Origin: Paraherbaspirillum soli
Lineage (GTDB): Bacteria; Pseudomonadota; Gammaproteobacteria; Burkholderiales; Burkholderiaceae_D
DNA length: 64,000 nucleotides
Assembly: GCF_042654985.1 (NCBI RefSeq)
Contig: NZ_JBHSMT010000021.1
Span: 1 to 64,000, forward strand
Direction of reading: 5' to 3'
Under the pieces are notes generated by a model, which was not told where the DNA came from, ran no database searches, and was given only the letters and a program-made list of their open reading frames with translations. Positions 45,899-54,184 of this stretch are shown here, piece by piece. Each line of letters begins with the position of its first letter. Positions within the stretch are counted from its first letter, which is position 1. The translations under genes and the position numbers were made by a program.

Positions 45899-47065
45899 TT
45901 ATTTACCGTTAGCCGCAGCAACAACCTTCTGCGCGGCTTCTTCCATGCTGTCGGCCGAGATGATCGGCAGGCCGGAGTCGGCCAGCATTTTTTTACCGAT
46001 TTCTTCGTTGGTGCCCTTCATGCGGACCACCAGCGGCACTGTCAGCGAAACGGCCTTGGAAGCTTCGATCACGCCTTCGGCGATCACGTCGCAACGCATG
46101 ATGCCGCCGAAAATGTTGACCAGGATGGCTTTCAGGCCTGGATTCTTCAACATGATCTTGAACGCTTCGGTCACTTTTTCAGTGGTCGCGCCGCCGCCGA
46201 CGTCGAGGAAGTTGGCCGGCTCGCCGCCGAACAATTTGATGGTGTCCATGGTGGCCATGGCCAGACCGGCGCCGTTCACCAGGCAGCCGATGTTGCCGTC
46301 CAGCGAAATGTAGGCGAGGTCGAACTTGGAAGCTTCGATTTCAGCCGGATCTTCTTCATCCAGGTCGCGGTAAGCGACGATTTCAGGATGACGGAACAAG
46401 GCGTTGGCATCGAAGTTGAACTTGGCGTCGAGCGCGATGACCTTGCCGGAACCGGTCAGGATCAGCGGGTTGATTTCAGCCAGCGAAGCGTCGGTTTCCC
46501 AGTAAGCCTTGTACAGACCTTGCAATTGGGCGCGGGCATCGGCGATCGAAGCAGCAGGCACGCCGATCTTGGCGGAGATGCTGTCGGCGTCGGCGTCGGT
46601 CAGGCCGGTGGCCGGATCGATCACTACTTGATGAATCTTTTCCGGATGGCTGGCTGCGACTTCTTCGATGTCCATGCCGCCTTCGCTGGATGCCATCAGC
46701 ACCACGCGTTGGGTAACACGGTCGGTCACCATGCTGACGTACAGTTCATTCTTGATGTCGGCGCCTTCTTCGATCAGCAATCGGCGGACTTTTTGGCCTT
46801 CCGGTCCGGTTTGATGCGTGATCAGCTGCATGCCGAGAATCTGGTTGGCGTATTCGCGCACTTGTTCCAGCGATTTGGCAACTTTGACGCCGCCGCCCTT
46901 GCCGCGACCGCCGGCGTGGATCTGGGCCTTGACCACCCATACCGAACCGCCGAGGGTTTCGGCTGCCTTGACCGCGTCATCGACGCTCAGGCACGGGATG
47001 CCACGCGGTGTTGTCACTCCGAAGTTACGGAGAATTTCTTTGCCCTGATACTCATGGATTTTCAT
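45899..47065 (-). CDS. sucC: Succinyl-CoA synthetase beta subunit
   Basis: 388 residues. ATP-grasp domain beginning MKIHEYQGKEILRNFGV, KAQIHAGGRGKGGGVKVA, then LAEINPLILTGSGKVIALDAK and the C-terminal FGGIMRCDVIAEGV, MKGTNEEIGKKMLADSG. Partner of SucD. Its ATG overlaps the stop of the DUF2889 gene (ATGA). Confidence 0.96.
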   Translation of the reverse strand: MKIHEYQGKEILRNFGVTTPRGIPCLSVDDAVKAAETLGGSVWVVKAQIHAGGRGKGGGVKVAKSLEQVREYANQILGMQLITHQTGPEGQKVRRLLIEEGADIKNELYVSMVTDRVTQRVVLMASSEGGMDIEEVAASHPEKIHQVVIDPATGLTDADADSISAKIGVPAASIADARAQLQGLYKAYWETDASLAEINPLILTGSGKVIALDAKFNFDANALFRHPEIVAYRDLDEEDPAEIEASKFDLAYISLDGNIGCLVNGAGLAMATMDTIKLFGGEPANFLDVGGGATTEKVTEAFKIMLKNPGLKAILVNIFGGIMRCDVIAEGVIEASKAVSLTVPLVVRMKGTNEEIGKKMLADSGLPIISADSMEEAAQKVVAAANGK

Positions 47066-47700
47066 GCGAGCTTCCCTTCTGACACTGATTTAAATGAACT
47101 TGCTTGGTTGAATAATTGGGACTGACTGGGAGTTACTTCTACTGGAGGGCTGATTGCCCACTTCGGATAATATTTGGCGACGACTGCGCCTTCACTACGT
47201 AAAGCATGACAATGATCGAGTTGCGGCGGCTTGGTGGCTTCGACTTTTGCCCCCGACACGTCGCCGTTACCGAACTCGCTGGAAAAAGCCTGAATCGCGA
47301 CGGTCGGCAATATCTGCGCCAATTCGGTCAAATGCGTACAGCCCTGGACACCGCCAATGCGCTCCTTGAGCGCATGACGAAAACCTTTGACCAGGCTGAG
47401 GCCGATCAGGATGTTGTATGCGGGGCCGATGGTGTCGCAATAGCCGCGATATGGTACCGCGTCCGAATTAACGTCGACCGCAACGATTGTGTACTGACGG
47501 TCTAGTGTCAACCGCAACCACAAGTCGTGCAAAGGCTCGCCTGCCGGCAAATTGCCAGTAAGTAAAGGAAGATCGGAAGCTTTGGTATCGGTAATGCGCG
47601 CGTCCAACTCCCATAGGCCATCGTCACGTACGAACGCTTCGATGTGAATCGCGCGGGTGTGCTTCAAGGCGCGGCGGGAAGATGAAGTTGTCAGAGACAT
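47062..47700 (-). CDS. DUF2889-type hypothetical protein
   Basis: 212 residues. The core (IHIEAFVRDDGLWELDARITD, LHDLWLRLTLDRQYTIVAV, SLVKGFRHALKERIGGVQGC, HLTELAQILPTVAIQAF) matches what I recall of DUF2889, a betaproteobacterial family of unknown function regularly found before sucCD. Soluble. Overlap with sucC suggests co-translation. Confidence 0.75.
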   Translation of the reverse strand: MSLTTSSSRRALKHTRAIHIEAFVRDDGLWELDARITDTKASDLPLLTGNLPAGEPLHDLWLRLTLDRQYTIVAVDVNSDAVPYRGYCDTIGPAYNILIGLSLVKGFRHALKERIGGVQGCTHLTELAQILPTVAIQAFSSEFGNGDVSGAKVEATKPPQLDHCHALRSEGAVVAKYYPKWAISPPVEVTPSQSQLFNQASSFKSVSEGKLA

Positions 47701-47843
47701 ATTGGTGAGGTGATTTGCGTGTCGTTACCACAGTTTCTATGGTAACTGCCGCTCCTGCGGGTTTGCAAAAACCCCAAAATTCTAGCACAGCTTGTGATGG
47801 CCCAGCGATTTTGATGAGAATCGCAGGATAACCGTGCCATACA

Positions 47844-48359
47844 TTAACAATCATTTTCGTCTTCATCACCACCACCCCGCACCGCAGCCTGAATCGCCCG
47901 ATGAGAAAACCCACGCTGCAGCAAGAAACGCATCTGCTTCGCGCGTTCCGCGGCGTCGGCCGGCGGGCGGTCGAATTTCTTGCGCCAGACTTCGCGGGCG
48001 CGGGCTACTTCTCCACTGGCTAAATCGGCTTTGATATCGACCAAAGCGTCAGCGTCAATACCATGACTTTGGAGTTCGGAGAGGATGCGGCTGTTACCGA
48101 AACGGTGGGCGCGCCGGTGTATCAGGGATTCGGAAAAACGCGATTGCGACAATAACTTGGCGGCTTCCAGTGTATCCAGCAGGGCCTCGATGTCGTCGCC
48201 TTCCTGCGCATAGCGTGACAATTTGCGCGTCAGTTCCAGGCGACTATGTTCGCGTGCGGACAGGTAGCGTAGCGCTCTGGCTTTGAGACTTATTTGCAGT
48301 TTGGCCATTGCGGGGAACTTTGATTGAGGTCGGGCGACTTGCCTGTCTGAATCACTCAT
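47844..48359 (-). CDS. recX: Regulatory protein RecX
   Basis: 171 residues, or 154 if the ATG at 48308 (MAKLQISLKARAL) is used. Tandem three-helix repeats of the family: ALRYLSAREHSRLELTRKLSRY, LLSQSRFSESLIHRRAHRFG, RAKQMRFLLQRGFSHRAIQAAV. Modulates RecA filament activity. Downstream of recA on the same strand, with a palindromic element in between. Confidence 0.9.
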   Translation of the reverse strand: MSDSDRQVARPQSKFPAMAKLQISLKARALRYLSAREHSRLELTRKLSRYAQEGDDIEALLDTLEAAKLLSQSRFSESLIHRRAHRFGNSRILSELQSHGIDADALVDIKADLASGEVARAREVWRKKFDRPPADAAERAKQMRFLLQRGFSHRAIQAAVRGGGDEDENDC

Positions 48360-48440
48360 TCATTGTGTAAGAATAAATGCAGCCATTCAGCTTATTCACT
48401 ATTTCAGTGATAACCGGTTGCCGGCACGATGTCGGTAACC

Positions 48441-48562
48441 GGACACCTCGAAAAATCTACTGCGCGATCCAATCTCGAAGCTGCGATGCTCGCCGTACCT
48501 CCGTACGGTTGCGCTTCTCGCCCCGACCTTGAACCGCTCGCTACGGTTTTTCAAGGTGCCCT
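48441..48562 (+). repeat. Dispersed palindromic element, copy 3
   Basis: About 122 bp starting GGACACCTCGAAAAATCTAC and ending in GGTTTTTCAAGGTGCCC-like bases, same orientation as copy 1. Lies between recA and recX, five bases from the recA stop; it could attenuate recX relative to recA. Confidence 0.85.
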
Positions 48563-48567
48563 ACAAA

Positions 48568-49695
48568 TTACAGATCTTGATTGGCAGGTACCGCGGCAGC
48601 TGCCTTAGCTGCGGCTTTGTCCGCCGCCTTATCCGCTTTGCTTGCCTTATCGTTTGCCCCGGGGGCTGGAATCGCTTCCAGTTCCGGCACGCCCAGCGAT
48701 ACGCGCACCTTGTTCTCGATTTCGCGGGCCAGATCCGGCCGTTCTTTCAGGTAGTTGCGGGCGTTGTCCTTGCCTTGACCGATGCGTTCGCCGTTGTAGC
48801 TGTACCAGGCGCCGGACTTGTCGACGATTTTTGCATCGGAGCCGAGGTCCAGGATTTCGCCTTCGCGCGAAGTGCCTTCTCCATAAAGAATGTCGAAGTG
48901 CGCTTCCTTGAATGGCGGGGCGATCTTGTTCTTGACGACTTTGATCTTGGTTTCGTTGCCGATCACTTCGTCGCCGGCCTTGATCGAGCCGGTACGGCGG
49001 ATATCCAGCCGCACCGATGCGTAAAACTTGAGTGCGTTGCCGCCGGTGGTGGTTTCCGGATTGCCGAACATGACGCCGATCTTCATCCGGATCTGGTTGA
49101 TGAAGATCACCAGCGTGTTGGTGCGGTTGATGCTGCCGGTCAATTTGCGCAGTGCTTGCGACATCAGGCGGGCTTGCAGGCCGGGCAACGAATCGCCCAT
49201 GTCGCCTTCGATTTCAGCGCGTGGCGTCAACGCGGCCACCGAGTCGATCACGATCAGGTCGACGCCGCCGGAACGCACCAGCGCATCGGTGATTTCGAGC
49301 GCTTGCTCGCCGGTATCCGGTTGCGAGATCAGTAGTTCGGACAGGTTGATGCCGAGTTTTTGCGCATAGCCGACGTCGAGCGCGTGCTCGGCATCGATAA
49401 AGGCGCAGGTGCCGCCCAGTTTTTGCATTTCAGCAATAGTTTGCAGCGTCAGCGTGGTTTTACCGGACGATTCCGGGCCGTAAATCTCGACCACCCGGCC
49501 GCGCGGCAAACCGCCGACGCCCAGGGCGATATCCAGCCCGAGCGAGCCGGTCGAGACCACTTGCACCTCTTCGACCACGGCGCCGTCTTCCATGCGCATG
49601 ACCGAGCCTTTGCCGAATTGTTTTTCAATTTGCGCCAAGGCTGCGGCAAGAGCCTTGCTCTTATCCGGATTGGCTGCGGATTTTTTATCGTCCAT
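48568..49695 (-). CDS. recA: Recombinase RecA
   Basis: 375 residues. Strand-exchange ATPase and LexA co-protease. Walker A GPESSGKTTLTLQ, LIVIDSVAALTPRAEIEG (Walker B), INQIRMKIGVMFGNPETTTG (loop 2), and the C-terminal domain through DLAREIENKVR. An Ala/Lys/Asp-rich tail (KASKADKAADKAAAKAAA) extends it slightly beyond the common ~350 residues. SOS box 50-65 bp upstream of the start. Confidence 0.97.
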   Translation of the reverse strand: MDDKKSAANPDKSKALAAALAQIEKQFGKGSVMRMEDGAVVEEVQVVSTGSLGLDIALGVGGLPRGRVVEIYGPESSGKTTLTLQTIAEMQKLGGTCAFIDAEHALDVGYAQKLGINLSELLISQPDTGEQALEITDALVRSGGVDLIVIDSVAALTPRAEIEGDMGDSLPGLQARLMSQALRKLTGSINRTNTLVIFINQIRMKIGVMFGNPETTTGGNALKFYASVRLDIRRTGSIKAGDEVIGNETKIKVVKNKIAPPFKEAHFDILYGEGTSREGEILDLGSDAKIVDKSGAWYSYNGERIGQGKDNARNYLKERPDLAREIENKVRVSLGVPELEAIPAPGANDKASKADKAADKAAAKAAAAVPANQDL

Positions 49696-49744
49696 GGTGG
49701 TTCTTTCGACAAAATTAGTGAAGGATCTGGGACAGCAAGCAGCA

Positions 49745-49760
49745 CTGTATAAAAAAACAG
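49745..49760 (-). promoter_or_regulatory. LexA (SOS) box of recA
   Basis: CTGTATAAAAAAACAG, a perfect CTGT-N8-ACAG operator, 50 bp upstream of the recA ATG. Confidence 0.88.
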
Positions 49761-49852
49761 TGATTTATGCAAGCTCTATGGATTTTTTTCTCAAGCCGCA
49801 TTGTATGCCTATACAAGTCGAGGGGAATTTTATCGGAGTCGAAGGTGGAAAT

Positions 49853-50740
49853 TCATCGCTGACCAACGCGACGGCTGCGCGCCTGTTCCAGGCTTTGGCA
49901 CAACGCCGCCGCGCCATCTATCATGCGCGGGCCGGCACGGCTCAGCAGGTCGGCGTCGAGCACAAACAGGTTCCCGCGCCGCACCGCCAATAACGCCGGA
50001 TACTGCTTCCAGATTTCCAGTCCGCTGCTGGCCTGCTGATGCGTGGCGCCGGTGATCACCGCTTCCGGGTTTTCCAGCAGCACCGACTCGACACTGACGC
50101 TGGGCGCCATGGCCGGCAATTTGGCAAAAATATTCTCGCCGCCGCACAGCCGGATCGCATCGCTGACAATATGCTGGCCATTGAGCGTGTACAGCGGGCG
50201 ATCCCACACTTGGTAGAACACCCGCACCGGCGAGCGAGCGCGATATTGGTTCGCCAGGTTGCTTAATTTTTGATTGAGTTCGGCGGCGGTTTTGCGGGCG
50301 ATTTTTTCGCTGCCCAATAACTGCCCCAGGCGCAAGACGCTATCGGGAATCTCCGCCAGCTTGCGCGGCTCGCTGTAAAAAATCGGGATGCCCAATGCGC
50401 GCAACTGTTCGAGCTGGTGCGTCGAGTTGTCATACAGCCAAAGCACCAGCAAGTCCGGCTTGAGCGCGATCAAGCGTTCGATATCAAGCTGGCGGCTATC
50501 GCCGATGCGCGGAATGCTGCGCGCCGCAGGCGGGTAATCGCTGTAGTCCACCGCGCCCACAATCCGCTCGCCGCCGCCGGCTGCAAACACCAGCTCAGTG
50601 GCATGCGGCGCCAGCGTCACGATGCGCTGCGCCGGGCGCTGCAACACCACGGTATTGCCGGCATCGTCATGCACGCTGATAGCGGCCGACGCGGCCAGCG
50701 GGAGCAGCCCGAACAACACAAAAAACAGATAACGCATCAT
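49853..50740 (-). CDS. btuF: Periplasmic cobalamin/cobinamide-binding protein
   Basis: About 295 residues from the ATG at 50740 (MMRYLFFVLFG) with AAGAAGG upstream. Signal peptide ending ASAAIS. Class III periplasmic binding fold: RIVTLAPHATELVFAAGGG, VDYSDYPPAARSIPRIGD, DIERLIALKPDLLVLW, and FYQVWDRPLYTLNGQHIVSDAI. Neighbouring btuC, btuD and cob genes make a corrinoid ligand more likely than haem or siderophore. Confidence 0.88.
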   Translation of the reverse strand: MMRYLFFVLFGLLPLAASAAISVHDDAGNTVVLQRPAQRIVTLAPHATELVFAAGGGERIVGAVDYSDYPPAARSIPRIGDSRQLDIERLIALKPDLLVLWLYDNSTHQLEQLRALGIPIFYSEPRKLAEIPDSVLRLGQLLGSEKIARKTAAELNQKLSNLANQYRARSPVRVFYQVWDRPLYTLNGQHIVSDAIRLCGGENIFAKLPAMAPSVSVESVLLENPEAVITGATHQQASSGLEIWKQYPALLAVRRGNLFVLDADLLSRAGPRMIDGAAALCQSLEQARSRRVGQR

Positions 50741-50748
50741 CGCCTTCT

Positions 50749-51297
50749 TCAACCTTTCAGCTTCAACGGCAAACCGGCAACAACCAGCACCGCCCGTTCG
50801 CACCCGGCTGCCACCGCTTGATTCAAACGGCCGGCTTCGTCGACAAACCAGCGCGAAATTGCACCCTGCGGTATCACGCCCAGCCCGACTTCATTGGAGA
50901 CCAGGATCACATCGCCGGCGGCTTGCGCCAACGCTTGCAGCAAATGCGCACGCTCTTGTTCAAAACATGCGGGCGGAATGATTTCGCCCACTTCAGGAAA
51001 ATTCTTCTGTTCGGCGAACAGCAAATTGGACAGCCACAAAGTCAGGCAATCGACCAGGACCAAGCGCTGCGGCGCACTCCAGCGAGCGATGGCAGCACCC
51101 AGCGCCAGCGGCTCTTCGACCGTGATCCAGGCGGCATTGCGTTGCTGCCGATGGTGGCGGATGCGCGCCGCCATTTCGGCATCGCCCGCCTGCCCGGTGG
51201 CGATATAGATCACCTCCTTGCCGGTAGCCGTCGCGAGTTGCTCGGCGTGCGCGCTTTTGCCGGAGCGTGCGCCGCCCAATATCAGCGTACGGGTCAT
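50749..51297 (-). CDS. cobU: Adenosylcobinamide kinase/guanylyltransferase
   Basis: 182 residues from the ATG at 51297 (MTRTLILGGARSGKS). P-loop GGARSGKSAHAE, the guanylylated-histidine region RIRHHRQQRNAAW, VLVDCLTLWLSNLLF, and VILVSNEVGLGVIPQ. Phosphorylates adenosylcobinamide and transfers GMP, feeding CobS. Lies between btuD and btuF with gaps under 10 bp. Confidence 0.92.
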   Translation of the reverse strand: MTRTLILGGARSGKSAHAEQLATATGKEVIYIATGQAGDAEMAARIRHHRQQRNAAWITVEEPLALGAAIARWSAPQRLVLVDCLTLWLSNLLFAEQKNFPEVGEIIPPACFEQERAHLLQALAQAAGDVILVSNEVGLGVIPQGAISRWFVDEAGRLNQAVAAGCERAVLVVAGLPLKLKG

Positions 51298-51304
51298 GAT
51301 TTGT

Positions 51305-52081
51305 TCATCGTGTGTTTTCCTCGACCGCCAGAAAAATAAGCCGATCGCCATGTTGCACCGCTTCAATCGGATGTCCCAGACAACGGCTCAGCAGCGGTGC
51401 CGTCATCACCTCGGTCACCGGCCCGGCTTGCCACTGGCCGTCGCCCATCAGCAGCAAGGCGTGGCTGGCTGCGCGCTGCGCCAGATTCAGATCGTGACTG
51501 ACCATCACCACCGCTTTGCCGGCGTCGCGGCACAAGCCGGCCAGCAAGCGCATGACGCTGACTTGATGCGCCAGATCGAGCGCGCTGGTCGGCTCGTCCA
51601 GCAACAGCCAGCGCGTGTCCTGCGCCAGCACCGCCGCAATCGCCACCCGCTGCCGTTCGCCACCGGACAAGCTGCGCACGTCGCGCTGCGCCAGATCGCC
51701 GACATCCAGCGCCTGCAATGCAGTGGCGGCCGCCTGATAGTCGGCGTCCGAATCCCAGTAGGCCGAATCGCGATAAGGATGACGTGCCGTCAGCACCGTC
51801 TCAATCACCCGATAGCCGAATGCATCGTTGCGGCCCTGCGGCAAAAAGGCACGCTGGCGGGCGATCTCCGCCAGCGGCCAATCCTGCAACGCCCGCCCCT
51901 GCAATTGCAAGCTGCCGGCAGCCGGGCCATGCAAACCGGCCAGCGCCCGCAACAACGTGCTTTTGCCGGCGCCGTTGCGGCCGATCACGCACCAGCATTG
52001 GCCGGCCTCAATCTGCCAGTCGAGCCCGGCGACCAACAGCCGTTCGCCCATCCGCAACGATAAGTTCAGCGTCTGCATCAT
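51305..52081 (-). CDS. btuD: Cobalamin ABC transporter ATP-binding protein
   Basis: 258 residues. Walker A VIGRNGAGKSTLLRALAGL, signature LSGGERQRVAIAAVLAQ, Walker B WLLLDEPTSALDL, H-loop MVSHDLNLA. FecE/BtuD class. One base separates it from the btuC stop. Confidence 0.92.
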   Translation of the reverse strand: MMQTLNLSLRMGERLLVAGLDWQIEAGQCWCVIGRNGAGKSTLLRALAGLHGPAAGSLQLQGRALQDWPLAEIARQRAFLPQGRNDAFGYRVIETVLTARHPYRDSAYWDSDADYQAAATALQALDVGDLAQRDVRSLSGGERQRVAIAAVLAQDTRWLLLDEPTSALDLAHQVSVMRLLAGLCRDAGKAVVMVSHDLNLAQRAASHALLLMGDGQWQAGPVTEVMTAPLLSRCLGHPIEAVQHGDRLIFLAVEENTR

Positions 52082-52082
52082 G

Positions 52083-53162
52083 TTATTTTTTGTGGATATG
52101 GTGCAACTGCAACAGGAACAGCGGCACCCCGATCAAGGCCGTGATCACCCCGACCGGGAACTGCTGCGGCGCCGCCAGACTGCGCGCCAGCGTATCCGCC
52201 AGCACCAGGAAAGAGCCGCCGACCAGCGTCGCCGCCGGCAACAGCAAGCGGTGATCCGGCCCCAGCGCAAAGCGGCAGGCATGCGGCACGATCAAGCCGA
52301 CAAAGCCGATGCTGCCGGCGCTGCTGACGGCGCTCGCGGTCAGCAACGCAGCACAGAAAAACAATCCGCGCCGCAGTGCGCCGACCCGTATCCCCAGAGT
52401 CAGCGCGGTCTCGGCATGCAGCGCCATCACATTGATCGCGCGCGCCACCCGCATCGCAAAAATCAACGCCCCACTCAAGATCAACCAAGGCAGCCAGCGC
52501 GCTTGCGCGCCGGACAGATCTCCTATCATCCAGAACACCATCCCGCGCAAGCGGCTGTCCGGCGCCAGCGACAGGATCAAGCTCACCAGCGCACTGCAAC
52601 CGGAAGCGACGATCACGCCGGTCAGCAACAACAACGAGGGATTGCCGTCCGCCATGCCGCCGCGCACATCACGCAGATCGCGATGCGCCAGCACAAACAA
52701 CAACAAGGCCACCGCGATGGCGCCGCCAAAAGCGGCGATGTCCAGCACCCAGGTCGCGCTGAACAACAGCATCGCCGTCAACGCGCCGACCGCCGCCCCG
52801 CCCGACACGCCCAGCACATAAGGATCGGCTAGCGGATTGCGTAGCAGCGCCTGCATCATCACCCCCGCCAACGCCAAGGTGCCGCCGGTCACGAACGCCG
52901 TCAACGCCCGTCCCAGACGCAATTCCAGCAGGGTGGCGGCCAGTGAGGGGGAGCCGGCATGCGCATCGTTTGCGACAGCATGCTGCATGGCTTCAGCCAG
53001 CGCGGAGAATTGTTCTGAAAACGGCAAGGCGACCGAACCGACCACGCATGCGAACAGGATGCAGGCCAGTGCCGCCAAAGTCAGCCCGGCCAGCACCGTG
53101 CATGCCCGGCGGCGCTCCCTGGTCGGCGCGATAGCGAGCGCACTACGCACGGTGCCGGTCAT
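52083..53162 (-). CDS. btuC: Cobalamin ABC transporter permease
   Basis: 359 residues, about ten TM helices of the FecCD/BtuC type. LRLGRALTAFVTGGTLALAG, MMQALLRNPLADPYVLGVSGG, and the C-terminal SIGFVGLIVPHACRFALGPDH and LAAPQQFPVGVITALIGVP are family hallmarks. A somewhat long N-terminus (RSALAIAPTRERRR) precedes TM1. Follows bluB in the operon. Confidence 0.92.
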   Translation of the reverse strand: MTGTVRSALAIAPTRERRRACTVLAGLTLAALACILFACVVGSVALPFSEQFSALAEAMQHAVANDAHAGSPSLAATLLELRLGRALTAFVTGGTLALAGVMMQALLRNPLADPYVLGVSGGAAVGALTAMLLFSATWVLDIAAFGGAIAVALLLFVLAHRDLRDVRGGMADGNPSLLLLTGVIVASGCSALVSLILSLAPDSRLRGMVFWMIGDLSGAQARWLPWLILSGALIFAMRVARAINVMALHAETALTLGIRVGALRRGLFFCAALLTASAVSSAGSIGFVGLIVPHACRFALGPDHRLLLPAATLVGGSFLVLADTLARSLAAPQQFPVGVITALIGVPLFLLQLHHIHKK

Positions 53163-53230
53163 CGCGCAGCACGCCGCATCGAGGCGCAGCGCCTGTCATT
53201 TTGTTTAACGTTCTTTGTAAGGATTTGCAT

Positions 53231-53896
53231 TCAGGTCGCTTCCGGATTGCGATTGTCATCGTGACGCCAACTATTCTCAAACACCAGGTCTTGCAGGTTG
53301 TGCCGGGTGGCCCAGCCTTCCAGTTCCAGCATCGGCTTCGGATAAAACGCTTCGACATGACCCAAGCACAGGATCGCCATCGGCTTGGCGCCGGCCGGCA
53401 TATCCAGTAGCAAGCGCAGCTGCTCGGGATCGAACAGCGATACCCAGCCCATTCCGATGCCTTCGGCCCGCGCCGCCAGCCAGATGTTCTGGATCGCGCA
53501 CGAGACCGAGGCCAGATCCATTTCCGGCAGCGTGCGACGGCCGAAGATATATTCCTCGCGCCTATCCATCAATGCCACCACCAGCAGCTCGCCGCACTCG
53601 CGCACGCCTTCCACTTTCAAGCGCATGAATTCGTCTTCGCGCTCATGCAACGCATGCGCGGTATTGATGCGTTCCTGTTCGACCAGCTGGTGGATGGCGG
53701 CGCGCAAGGCGGGATCGGTAATGCGGATAAAGCGCCACGGTTGCATGAAGCCGACGCTGGGGGCCAGGTGTGCCGCGTGCAGCAGGCGCGTCATCAATTC
53801 CGGTTCGATAGGGTCGGGCAAAAAATGCCGCATATCGCGCCGTTCGGCAATCACCTTGTAGACCGCAGCGATCTCTTCGTTACTGAATTTGTTCAT
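53231..53896 (-). CDS. bluB: 5,6-dimethylbenzimidazole synthase
   Basis: 221 residues from the ATG at 53896 (MNKFSNEEIAAVYK). Flavin-destroying nitroreductase-fold enzyme making the lower ligand of vitamin B12. RRDMRHFLPDPIEPELMTRLL, HLAPSVGFMQPWRFI, ASVSCAIQNIWLAARAEGIG, GWVSLFDPEQLRLLL are BluB-typical. First gene of the bluB-btuC-btuD-cobU-btuF run, with its own sigma-70 promoter. Confidence 0.92.
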   Translation of the reverse strand: MNKFSNEEIAAVYKVIAERRDMRHFLPDPIEPELMTRLLHAAHLAPSVGFMQPWRFIRITDPALRAAIHQLVEQERINTAHALHEREDEFMRLKVEGVRECGELLVVALMDRREEYIFGRRTLPEMDLASVSCAIQNIWLAARAEGIGMGWVSLFDPEQLRLLLDMPAGAKPMAILCLGHVEAFYPKPMLELEGWATRHNLQDLVFENSWRHDDNRNPEAT

Positions 53897-53942
53897 GGCA
53901 TACCTGGCAGAAGCGGCTGGGGCCCCGTTCAACTGCCGGGAG

Positions 53943-53971
53943 AGTATAGGTGCCGAAGAAAGAACTGACAA
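53943..53971 (-). promoter_or_regulatory. Sigma-70 promoter upstream of bluB
   Basis: -35 TTGTCA (53966-53971), 17-bp spacer, -10 TATACT (53943-53948), about 47 bp before the bluB ATG. The short leader leaves no room for a cobalamin riboswitch. Confidence 0.75.
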
Positions 53972-53992
53972 GCTGCACCCACCCGGCTCTTC

Positions 53993-54021
53993 GGCGCTAC
54001 GCGACAGAAAAGCGTAGCGCC
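53993..54021. repeat. Perfect hairpin GGCGCTACGC/GCGTAGCGCC
   Basis: Ten-base perfect arms with a nine-base loop, followed by ATCCGCC. Resembles the ATCCGCC-containing inverted repeat at 62398-62493. Confidence 0.6.
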
Positions 54022-54184
54022 ATCCGCCGTTCATTGTGCTCCACATTCGGCGCATAACGCTATGTTCCATGATCAGATTCACCTCATACAGGAATCAGAG
54101 CCATCTGATAACAATGAGTCAACAAAATTACTAGACTTAATGAGCCGACGAGGCATCTGTTTGCCAATCTCTCAAGGAGAATCT

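Noticed and set aside
53897..54180. Possible cobalamin riboswitch upstream of bluB
   Set aside because: No B12 box or conserved core could be found, and the promoter lies too close to the start codon.
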